This document shows, piece after piece, positions 1 through 7,568 of a DNA stretch of 15,315 nucleotides. A program made the translations under genes and the position numbers. The stretch comes from Ectocarpus siliculosus. Lineage: Eukaryota > Sar > Phaeophyceae > Ectocarpales > Ectocarpaceae. The stretch spans positions 11,608 through 26,922 of the forward strand of contig FN648946.1 in the NCBI GenBank assembly GCA_000310025.1, written 5' to 3'. The notes below the pieces were generated by a model. It saw nothing but the letters and a program-made list of their open reading frames with translations, was not told the origin of the DNA and made no database searches. Numbering within the stretch: position 1 is the first letter of the stretch; every line of letters begins with the position of its first letter.

Positions 1-197
1 TTGTGTATCGACACCGCGCCGGCGATTGCTGCCTTTGTCCAAAGGCTGGTGACGTTTGCTGCGGTGGCGGCGGCGGCGGCGGTGGCGGCGGTGGCTTGGG
101 CCTTGATGGCCACCTTTTGCGCCAGATTAGCGCGGACCGATGTGAACCGCGGGTAACCGGTTCCCACTTCCTCCGTGGCGCGGAGGGTCTCCAGGAT
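1..197 (-). CDS. Partial exon of an unrecognised Ala-rich protein, cut by window edge
   Basis: The minus strand is open from 197 to the window edge for 65 codons. It begins ILETLRATEEVGTGYPRF, continues through a lysine/alanine stretch (KVAIKAQATAAT, then an alanine run encoded by GCC/ACC repeats), and ends near SLWTKAAIAGAVSIH at base 1. A good 3' splice signal lies just upstream: a pyrimidine-rich stretch (CTCCCTCCACTAG) ends at 198. The alanine run is the coding face of the GGC/GGT microsatellite at 61-95. The TAG at 198-200 is in the same frame as the open stretch 201-386, so this is either a new exon after an AG acceptor or the read-through side of a stop. I do not recognise the protein. 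The amphipathic Ala/Lys composition suggests a helix, but no function can be assigned. Confidence 0.45.
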   Translation of the reverse strand, partial: MLETLRATEEVGTGYPRFTSVRANLAQKVAIKAQATAATAAAAATAANVTSLWTKAAIAGAVSIH

Positions 198-386
198 CTA
201 GTGGAGGGAGGGGAGTGCCGCCGCCGCCTCTGAGGAGGCGTTGAACGCCTTATCCTCTGGAGGGGGCGCGGTGTCCGCTGGTGCCCCCTCCGCCGCCGTC
301 CCCTCTGCGGAGGCCATGGCCGCCTCTTCCTCGGGTGCCTCGCCCTCTAGCGAGGCTGCTGATTCTTCTTCGGCGTGATGCCTCAT
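198..386 (-). CDS. Acidic Ala/Glu-rich ORF or exon upstream of the left-edge exon
   Basis: An ATG at 384-386 on the minus strand opens 62 codons ending at TAG (198-200). The product is low-complexity and acidic (EEESAASLEGEAPEEE, then Ala/Pro/Glu-rich) with no recognisable domain. The bases before the ATG read CCCTCCCCAG, a possible 3' splice site, so this could be an internal exon. The frame is the same as the exon at 1-197. The only GT that could serve as a donor in between is a poor one near 248, giving a 51-nt intron that keeps the frame. The alternatives are an acidic C-terminal tail ending at this TAG, or one reading frame broken by a stop. The composition looks coding, but the model is uncertain. 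Confidence 0.35.
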   Translation of the reverse strand: MRHHAEEESAASLEGEAPEEEAAMASAEGTAAEGAPADTAPPPEDKAFNASSEAAAALPSLH

Positions 387-1155
387 CTGGGGAGGGCCCG
401 CACGCTTGCGGCAGTACTATAGTCCATCTCTCTTCTTGTACAGTAATTAGCCTCTTGTACAGTAATTAGCCGACTGAAGATTAGCGTGGGGGGTTGTACT
501 GATATCGGTGTCGGTGTTGTGGTGTCGTTTATGGTGTTGGTGGGTACGGTAATAGTGGATGAAACTCGTCGCAAAACCAATTTACAACATAAGACTACTT
601 CATTGAGTGTGTGACCCGTTTGTTGACCGTACTACGGTACCCATTTGAAAGGTTTAGGGAAAAGTTTACCGCGTTTATTTATTTATTTATTTTCCGTCCA
701 TCTCGCTTGCATGTATGTGGTGATACACGGCTTTGCCTCCTTCAGACTGTCTTGTGTTTCTGTTTTTTAATGGATCGCGTATGTATCCCGTCTACAGCCA
801 TGATGGGAAACGAACAGACGCTTCCCTGGAATATGTACTGCTGTATAACAGATGGACTTCCTCGTTGTTGGAGGGGGTTTCAATTCAACGGTAGGTGTTG
901 GGCCCGGTCTCGGCATGTCAGAACCTCGTGTGTTTGTCGCAACGTGCACCCCGTGGTAAACCCGTGGCATGTATAATATCGTGGAGTGATGACTGAGATT
1001 TAGTGCGGTGATGGTGTAGAATATTATTTTTCAATCTGGTGGTGGTGTGGGATCTGTTTTGACGACGACAGGGGAGCGCCGCGTGGTAATGGTGGAGGGT
1101 GGCTTGGATTCTTGGTTGTGAAAGTACATCAAACAGGCAAGCTGTCCTTCCTGCT
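387..1155. other. Non-coding stretch with simple repeats
   Basis: I see no convincing gene. Open frames here are short, unrelated in composition to proteins, and overlap on both strands. The stretch includes a 19-bp tandem duplication at 435-472, a GTGTTGTGGTGTCG-type GT-rich patch around 505-545, and a TTTA repeat at about 671-690. Confidence 0.6.
435..472. repeat. 19-bp perfect tandem duplication containing TGTACAGTA
   Basis: The 16-mer CTTGTACAGTAATTAG occurs at 435-450 and again at 454-469, a period of 19 bp with two copies. Each copy contains the nonamer TGTACAGTA that recurs through the window. Confidence 0.85.
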
Positions 1156-1411
1156 GTGTCGACGCTGTGGTGTGGCGTTCCAGCCGTAAAGGGTGATCGT
1201 TTCCTAGAGCACGCCGCCTGTCGTTGAATTGTTGTTTGGGGGAGGGGGGAGAACACAAGAGATTAGGATTGATTGTACAGTACCTGGTACGGGAGAATGT
1301 GGGTGTGTCTATGCTGTGGTGTTCCGACCGTGAAGAGTGATTGATTCCTAGAGCACGCCGCTACATATCATTGTACAGTACCTGGTAATTTTATTGAGGA
1401 TGTGGGTGTGG
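1156..1411 (+). repeat. Diverged tandem duplication, two units
   Basis: Unit 1 (about 1156-1304) and unit 2 (about 1305-1411) share blocks in the same order: GCTGTGGTG; a diverged GTTCC..CCGT..AG.GTGAT block; TTCCTAGAGCACGCCGC; ATTGTACAGTACCTGGTA; and GA.GATGTGGGTGTG or a near copy. Unit 2 lacks about 40 bp found in unit 1 between the CACGCCGC block and the TGTACAGTA block. The mini-ORF at 1400 starts inside the last shared block of unit 2. This is a local tandem duplication, probably inside a transposable-element relic. Confidence 0.75.
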
Positions 1412-1570
1412 GTTACTCTTGCAAAGCTTCAGCTTGTAACGTTGTGTGATGCACGTCGTCGATTGTCGGCTCGGCATGGAGGGAGCAAGTTTGCCGAGCA
1501 CTTCGGCGTGATGAATGCAACCATTTTCCACATAAAGGCGCAACGTGATGCGGTGAGTGCGATGTGCTGA
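1400..1570 (+). CDS. 56-residue ORF resembling a transposase-type helix-turn-helix (relic)
   Basis: An ATG at 1400 opens 56 codons to TGA at 1568-1570. The core reads LCDARRRLSARHGG followed by SKFAEHFGVMNATIFHIK and AQRDAV. The pattern A-x-x-F-G-V-x-x-x-T-I-x-x-I fits the recognition part of a helix-turn-helix, as in the N-terminal DNA-binding domains of pogo/Tc5 (CENP-B-like) transposases. This is pattern recognition, not a search result. A strong donor-like sequence (GATGCG then GTGAGTGC) follows at 1551-1553 and the protein runs out soon after, so the ORF may be an exon. A candidate acceptor (GCTTCAG) ends at 1431. It sits at the end of a tandem duplication and about 230 bp before a CAA-tailed repeat, which suits transposon debris. 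No catalytic DDE domain is seen nearby. Confidence 0.35.
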   Translation: MWVWVTLAKLQLVTLCDARRRLSARHGGSKFAEHFGVMNATIFHIKAQRDAVSAMC

Positions 1571-1799
1571 CGTGGTGGCTTTGACGTGTCGTGGTTCCTA
1601 CAGCAAGCAGTACGTCTTGGCGGCTGGAGAGATGGCAGCGTGTAATGCAATAAGTACAGCTTTTGGTGATCCAGGGACATGACATTTTTTGCTGAAGGTC
1701 TTTTTGTAGGAATGAATGAAATGTACCCTGTGGAATCCATGGACTCTACGCAACGGAGCCAAAGAAACCGATCGCAACTTTTGGTGGGGCAGTCGGCTT
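1571..1799. other. Non-coding spacer between HTH mini-ORF and CAA-tailed repeat
   Basis: Only short frames overlapping on both strands are present. A possible acceptor (GGTTCCTACAG) ends at about 1602, but the frame after it closes within 14 codons. No gene is supported. Confidence 0.4.
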
Positions 1800-1921
1800 G
1801 TGAACACGGAAAGCGTCCGCGTCATTTGGACCAGTACCAGAGTACGGACATTCGAAGGTGCTGAGTGGGAGACCGGAACGTTTTTTTATGTGAAGACAAC
1901 AACAACAACAAGAACAACCAC
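1800..1921 (+). repeat. Dispersed repeat copy 1, ending in a CAA tract
   Basis: This segment aligns with 6668-6790 in the same orientation. Shared blocks in order are GTGA.CACGG.AA.CG.CCGCGTC, AGTACGGACAT.CGAAGGT.CTG.GT, and CGGAACG followed by a T run, ATGTG.AGACAACAACAAC. Both copies then enter a CAA microsatellite, which is short and interrupted here (about 1896-1911, then AGAACAACCACG). Non-LTR retroelements (SINEs and LINEs) often end in such simple tails, so this may be their 3' end. That reading is inference. Similarity stops after the tail. Confidence 0.7.
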
Positions 1922-3133
1922 GCAGCGATAGAACCATGGTGTTTTCTGGCCGTGTGAATACAATTCGCCCGCGCGGGGCGATATTCTTAGATTGCCGTGG
2001 GCCACGGCTGCATATATCTCCCGTTGGGTTCGACGAGGCGAGCCGGGAGAAGACTAAGACTTACTCGGTGCCCCTTGTGTCCGGATGGATGGTCAGGCCC
2101 GGTCACCGTCAAGAGGCCGCGGCCTGGTATTTCGCGAGGAATGTTTGCTGTCACAAGAATCTGGTACGTACCCGTTTTCTCAGCCGGGATGTTGTAGAAA
2201 CCCAAACTTTCGGTTGGGGAACATTTTTTCCGTCCTCCCTTTTGCCTCCAAGGTCACGTTGGTTGACGTATGCATGCATGGAGGCCACGCTTGTGTGAGA
2301 ATGAGAACCGAAATCGTTGGTCGCAACTATGTACTGTAACTAACTACAGTCCGGCACCCACTCAACTCTCCTTCCGCTCAAGTAGCAACGCGCGTCTGCA
2401 GCAGCACTCACTCCCCTGTTGGCTACAACGACTCTTCTAGGACACCCGTTTATTAAACGCGAAATATCGATCGCAACCATCTCGTCGACCAATCGATAAA
2501 ATATCTACTCCCACACTGCATATAAATGTCGACCCTGTCAGATACCACGAGAAATGATGTCGGTTTCGCACACAGCTCTGTTAAAAACTACGTTGTTGCG
2601 GCTCGCCAAGCAGGCATTTGCCTTCTGGCAAAACAAAAAATAACAAAATAACCCCCGCGCCGTTCATCACAACAAATGCGCAAGACAACCGGAAGACGTA
2701 AAGTGCCGCTTCAAGGTCACGATAGACATAACTCCCAACTTTTTTGTCATGTCTGTTTTTTTCATATAATATGCGTACAACAGCAAAGGAAACACACGCC
2801 TGTGCCGCTCCTAACGACACCCTCCCCCAGCCTGCAGAATCGCTCGCATTTTTCTCGAATAGCCTACAACCACAACTTCACTCGAAAAGTCTACAACAAA
2901 TCACCAGCCCCAAAACACCAAATAAACCAAAATGTGTCACCAGCAAAACCAAGAACAATGTTCTATGTTAGAGGAGAGCTGGCGACTCTAAACCCCAATG
3001 ACATCAAGCATTCATTGTATCGTATGACCTTCATTAGAACACGTCTGTCTAACATGGACCAACCCCTTGGAGACTCTCGACAGCAGAGGCTGCATTGCGT
3101 GGAACATGCCGCAAAAGCCTGCACCACGTTTCA
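1922..3133. other. Intergenic stretch downstream of the transporter gene
   Basis: No gene is recognised. An ATG at 1936 in a fair context (GAACCATGG) opens 120 codons on the plus strand to 2298, but the product matches nothing I know, and two other frames are also open across 1990-2200, so it may be chance. From about 2340 to 3000 the sequence becomes richer in A and C. The 3' untranslated region of the minus-strand transporter should lie just below 3134. I could not place its polyadenylation signal. Confidence 0.4.
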
Positions 3134-6100
3134 TCAAGTCATTTCCTTGTGTTTTCCGTACGACCCAAACCACCTCACCGGGGTCGCCGCCGGTATATCG
3201 TTGCCGTTGTTGCGAAGGGTACCCTCTTCTCCCGCGAACGCGGGGTCTCCCCCGTATACACCACCCGGCACAGTGCTCTCCTGCACCATTGACATGCGGA
3301 AGGACGACTCCGAGTCTGATTCCTCCGTCACGCCCACCATTTCGTCCAACACGGACGAGGGGAAATCGTCGTCGTTTACTTCTTCCGTTTCTTGCAGCTG
3401 AAACGGTTCCTCCGCGCCTTCTTCCGCATCCGTTGCTTCTGTGTCCATCAGCGTGTCGTTGCCCTTGCCCTCCCCCATGCCCACTAGCTCCGATATTTGC
3501 TCGCTTCGAGCAACCAGGCACGCCAACAGAATTACGCCCGCTCCAACAAGGGCATTCGGCCCCATGGTCTCTTTCAAGAGCAGCGCCGATACCAGCGTGG
3601 CCCACAGAGGCTCCGTGCTAAATATCACGCTGCATGAGAAGCATTGGGATGTCGTCGCAGGTGTTCACGGGAGGAGCATGTGGGGTCCGGTTGACTTGTT
3701 AGATTGAACATTCGAAACAACGAAAAAACGCCACCAAGGCGGTCTTGTTCAACAATTTCTGACACGCTTTCTCGCAAAGATGGTGCGGAAGGCGCCCGTC
3801 CGTTAACTCGAGCGAAAACATGTCCTTCGGCCGTTTGATCAAAGTTTCCGGCTACAGTCAGGACAAAGCAAAACAGGGCTTCACCTCATTTCAGTCGCAG
3901 GTACTTTCTCCAGGCAAACAGTCTCCAGCCAAATAGCGAGCGAGGTGGTCACCAGCCCGGTGTAGCTCAAAGCAGCCAAAATTTGAGGATCTTTGACGAA
4001 GCTGAGCGGAAAACAAACACAGAAGGAGAAGCGATCATTGAGGCACAGCTTCACAGGTTGTGGGATATCTCTCTCTGGGTGTAGAGAAAGCAGCATGTTT
4101 GTAACGACTCGTTAGAAAATCACTTCAAGCGAGAGGTCTTCACTACCTTCCTGATCTTTTCCTCTCGAGGGTGAGATAACTTTACGTACGTGTATCGCGG
4201 ATGGCTCACCTGAAACCTGCAAGATGGCCGCCGGCTGAAAAGATACACCAGATTCCTGTCAGTGCGGCGACGGATATCAGCTGCTCGATGGACAGCTGTA
4301 AGCTCTTCCCCGGGAACTTTTCCATGTATTGCTGAACGGACACGCAAAAACAACACGATCGCGTGCAGAGCGTTAGGGCATGAGTTTGCTTGGAGTAGAG
4401 TCATGTGTCGGCGATAGGCCGGTCAGCTAAATACCGAAGGATGCAAAGAAGAAGATGATAAGGAATGCATGACAGTACTTCTATTCACGGAGTGAAGAAC
4501 GACAACTCGTGTACCTCTATGAAAAGTTGTACGCTACTCTGTAGGCCTCCACACGGGCAACGACAAACAGCGAGAGGGAGACAGCAGCGGTACATGGCGT
4601 CCACGAAAACAAAAAAAAACGGCACCAACCTCAATCCGTGTGAAAGCCACGCCGAACCCGACGGCCTGAGCCACACACCACAGATCGTTCCAAGACGCGT
4701 GGGCGTCTCCCAACTCAAGAAACCCGGTGCCGACGAGGGCAAGAAAAGACGCCGCCACCGTCACGCGCTTGATGCCCTTGCCAGTCACAGCATCCAGCAA
4801 TGGGACGACCACCTGCCGCACAACAGCCATACGGAATGGGGACCAGCACCATTGGCAAAGAGGGGAAGAATGATTTAACGTCGGGTTGTGGGAGAGGAAA
4901 AACACAGCTCACACCCCAGGTTCAACCATTATACCGAGTACGCCCCACTCACGGCATGCATGCAGGGATACGAGTTCAACAATTACCGGATCCGCACAAT
5001 TCTACATTATTATCCCCAAGTGCATGGAAAGTTTTCTGTGGTACCATTTTCTTTTATCTTGTGTTGCTGCCAGGCGCGTTGTCTCCGCTGGTGTCGGCGG
5101 CAGCACGGCAGTTATGCAGCATTCCCGCGGAGGGAATGTCTTTGTCTAGTTCGTGGGTCCAGAAAGGGATCACGGCCTGTTGAACCTCTGCTCTCACCAC
5201 CGACAAGCTGCCGAGAAAGGCGCAGTAGACGGAGGCATCCGAGGTTTCCAAGCCGATGGCCTGAGTGAAGTACCCGAGAGCAACCCACACCCGTTATTCC
5301 ATGCCTGGTTTTCCGTGCGAGAGGAAAAGCGATAGCGGTGTCGAGAAAAGCGTGGCATAAACAAAGACAACGCGTGAACTATGTAGCCAGAACCACCGCG
5401 TAGTACTGTAGCATGATGCGTCTGCGGCTGTAGCACTATACTACTACGAGTGTCATCTTATCTGGTACAGGCATGGACGGAACCGCGCGCGAGTGTGTCT
5501 CCATGAGTGAGGGCAACCGCCAAGAGTCAAGGTCTTGTGACTTACGGGCGGCAACGAGGTAGATGAGACAGAGCTTCCATGCAATGAACATCGCAGCAGA
5601 AATCGGAGCTACCAATGGTGCACCCCTCTCTCAATGAGTGCGTGGTCAAGGTGCCCACAGCATGCAAAAACCAGCGACTGACGCAAGTGTCATTGAGCTG
5701 TTTAAAGGTATGCATGTTAATTTACGCTTGCTTGTACCCTTTCCCTCCGTGGACCTCTTTTTTCGCGGTCGCGTCATTCTCTATAGTAGTGAAGTATGGA
5801 TGTCCAAATCATCCCGTTGAGCATTAAGCCCGTTCCACACCGAAACGTCTACCGAAAACGAAAAAAGAGCAAACTTCGTGAACTCGGCAAAACTATTGAG
5901 AAAAATACATACAAACACAGAAAGACTACCCGTTCGAGATATAACCACAACTATGCAGAGGTACGTATGCATATATATGCACAAGACTTCTGAAACCAAA
6001 AATTACATCCCGGAGGCGGGGAGCGGTATGTTTTGGTTCCCCCGCGCCCTTCCCCAGGCATTTCGCGTGGAGAGATTTTCAACACCAGTCGTCATTCGTA

Positions 6101-6941
6101 CTGTCACCAAAGCATAAATGCTACAAGTATACCAGTTCAATAGCAATGGTCATTTTGCATTTTGTCAGAAAACGGGGAAAATAAATGGCGGTCTCGACAA
6201 TCGTTTGTCGTGGTGCAATGTGACCCTAACCCTGTCGCTAGTTGGTGGCCATGTGTGCGTGTTTGCTTGTTCGTTAGTGGTCTCTCCACCGTGTGCCATT
6301 TTCTGCCTCTTATTTCTTGTTATTTTCGGCCTGGTCCCTTTTTGTCCTCGCTCTTTTTCATCTTATATTCTCTTTCCTTACTGTTTCCTTTATCTCTGTT
6401 TTCTCTTTTTCTCTCTTTTCTATTTTTCTAACTTTTTCTGTGCCAGACGGTCTTGTCTCTGCTTGCGTTGTGAAGTACCAAGATTGAACCAAGGGGGTGT
6501 ACCTCTGTCTCTCCTGCCCGTGATAGTGACTCCTAGTCTCAGTTGATACCTCGCATAGGGCGCAGAGGGAGTGGAGGACTCCAGAATATCTGTCGCTGAT
6601 TTCTATTGACTTGCGGACCCCTCGGGGCCAGTTTATTTGAGTGTACCTTTTTAGGATAAGTTAACCTGTGACCACGGGAATCGACCGCGTCGAGTGTTGG
6701 ATCAGTACGGACATACGAAGGTACTGGGTAGAGAGAGATCGGAACGGTTTTTAATGTGGAGACAACAACAACAACAACAACAACAACAACGTATCTGGGA
6801 TCTGGCCCGTTACCTGCGAATAAAACCTCTTTTCGGCGGAAGTCAGCCAAGGGTAAAGATGCCCCCGCCCGCAGCAATCGCGAACCGCACGAACGCCGCC
6901 GTGGCGTTGGGCACCTCGCCATGCTGCTCGACAAATTTGAC
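3134..6941 (-). CDS. EamA / drug-metabolite transporter family gene, six exons, 5' part broken (possible recent pseudogene)
   Basis: Six exons follow in order on the minus strand: A 6941-6814, B 5304-5198, C 4812-4630, D 4331-4210, E 4001-3885, F 3629-3134. All introns are GT...AG, and phases agree at every junction from B to F. The protein is a multi-spanning EamA (DMT superfamily) transporter of the plastid-type group in algae and plants, with unknown substrate. Visible motifs are: TAAFVRFAIAA (A); GME then WVALGYFTQAIGLETSDAS (B); VVVPLLDAVTGK, GTGFLELG and AVGFGVAFTRIE (C); QYMEKFPGKS and ALTGIWCIFSAGG (D); YTGLVTTSLAIWLETV (E); IFSTEPLWATLVSALLLKE and a last membrane helix (F). After that helix comes an acidic tail of about 120 residues, longer than usual in the family. 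Oddities: in exon A the frame shifts at about 6851 between the RFAIAA part and FRRKEVLFAG; in exon B a TAA (5294-5296) sits where the family has Ile-Gly after GME; the acceptor of A (AATAAATAG) lacks a pyrimidine tract; and no exon for the first helix or a targeting peptide is found. Exons C-F are clean, so this is a young pseudogene or a gene with sequence errors. Confidence 0.88.
5305..6813 (-). other. 1.5-kb intron of the transporter gene, with repeat insertion
   Basis: This intron lies between exons A and B, with donor GCAG/GTAACG at 6814/6813 and acceptor CCAG/GC at 5305/5304. The other introns are 208-385 nt. It contains the CAA-tailed repeat copy 2 (6668-6790), whose CAA tract ends about 24 bp from the exon A donor. 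A pyrimidine- and T-rich block on the plus strand lies at about 6300-6440. A donor-like GTAAGT on the minus strand (about 5541-5546) follows a short open stretch (PISAAMFIAWKLCLIYLVAA). That stretch is hydrophobic and could be taken for an exon, but exons A and B join directly in homology, so it is not needed. Confidence 0.6.
6668..6790 (+). repeat. Dispersed repeat copy 2, ending in a (CAA)9-10 tract, inside the transporter intron
   Basis: This aligns with 1800-1921 in direct orientation over about 95 bp and then runs into an uninterrupted CAA tract at about 6762-6790. The longer, purer tract suggests a younger copy than the one at 1800, or later slippage. It is antisense to the transporter gene. 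A CAA tail shared by two dispersed copies is what 3' ends of non-LTR retroelements look like; this is inference from form only. Confidence 0.7.
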
Positions 6942-7422
6942 CTATTTATTGATACGTGGGGCGGGCAGGGTGTCCGAGCAAGCATTTACTGACAAGCAGT
7001 TTCCGACACAGGAGAAGGTTGCACGAAAAATGGTTGTGTCTACAACTAGTTTGATAGGCATAGGCATACGGCCGATACTAAACACACACAAGACAGCAGT
7101 AGTACAGGTCTGGTCGAGCCTATTGTCAAGAATATGGCAGGGTGTGAAGATATGCGTGTCCTATCGATGAACCGTGCCTATAAAATGTACTCACTCGCAA
7201 GTTCCACGTCTTCAACCGCTGTGGGGCAGATGATGCCGTATGGACATCTTTGAACCTACACAACGGGCACCACAGGCCTGGCGCGTTTTTTTTGCCACCT
7301 CTTGTAGTTCACCCCCACCAGCCCGCTCTCTCGCTCTCGGGTCCGATAAAAAAGATGTGTATTCCAACCTCGGTGGCGGCTAACCTTCCGCGCGTTTTCC
7401 CTTTCAACAATCTTCGCCGCAG
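6942..7422. other. Spacer between transporter relic and Cactin exon, no missing exons found
   Basis: I searched the minus strand for the first membrane helix of the transporter and the plus strand for the upstream Cactin exon (the EWNKYNQTHYD region). I found neither. The last ~35 bases (pyrimidine-rich, ending CGCCGCAG) look like the end of an intron preceding the Cactin exon. Confidence 0.5.
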
Positions 7423-7568
7423 GGCTACAAGTTCAACATGTTCTACCCTGACCTCATCGATCGCGAGGATACCCTCAAGTATTTCTTGGAGAAGGTGGAT
7501 CACCCCGGCTTTGCCTTGCCATCCTCCGATTCCACGCCGGCCCTCCGTACGAAGACGTCGCTCTCAAG
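7423..7568 (+). pseudogene. CACTIN: Isolated, frameshifted exon of Cactin (C-terminal domain)
   Basis: From 7423 the plus strand encodes GYKFNMFYPDLIDRED and then TLKYFLEKVDHPGFA. This matches the conserved C-terminal region of Cactin, a nuclear spliceosome-associated protein (family motif QGYKFN-FYPDLID). After FA the frame is lost. Skipping five bases restores the family motif ILRFHAGPPYEDVALK, ending at 7568 before a donor (CTCAAG then GTAATG). The lesion is a tandem TTGCC TTGCC at 7511-7520. The upstream side (TTTCCCTTTCAACAATCTTCGCCGCAG, here split by position 7396-7422) is a good acceptor. The final Cactin exon (VNREWE...) is not seen in the kilobase downstream, nor are earlier exons upstream. 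I conclude this is a single-exon relic of a duplicated Cactin gene. A sequencing error could explain the 5-bp duplication but not the missing exons. Confidence 0.85.

Noticed and set aside
2676-3401. 241-codon open frame on the plus strand, the longest in the window
   Set aside because: Its second half is antisense to exon F of the transporter, whose minus-strand frame matches a known family. The first half is Asn/Lys/Gln-rich from A-rich DNA and matches nothing.
3067-3621. 184-codon plus and 197-codon minus frames over the transporter's last exon
   Set aside because: Pro/Arg-rich and Gly/Arg-rich shadows of the true exon F frame.
5547-5607. Hydrophobic minus-strand stretch with a GTAAGT donor (PISAAMFIAWKLCLIYLVAA) as an extra transporter exon
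   Set aside because: Exon A (VLFAG) and exon B (GME) join directly in the family alignment, leaving no residues for it, and its acceptor is weak.
6118-6546. 142-codon plus frame rich in Phe, Leu and Ser that looks like a membrane protein
   Set aside because: The hydrophobicity comes from a T/C-rich stretch inside the transporter intron; all plus frames there look alike.
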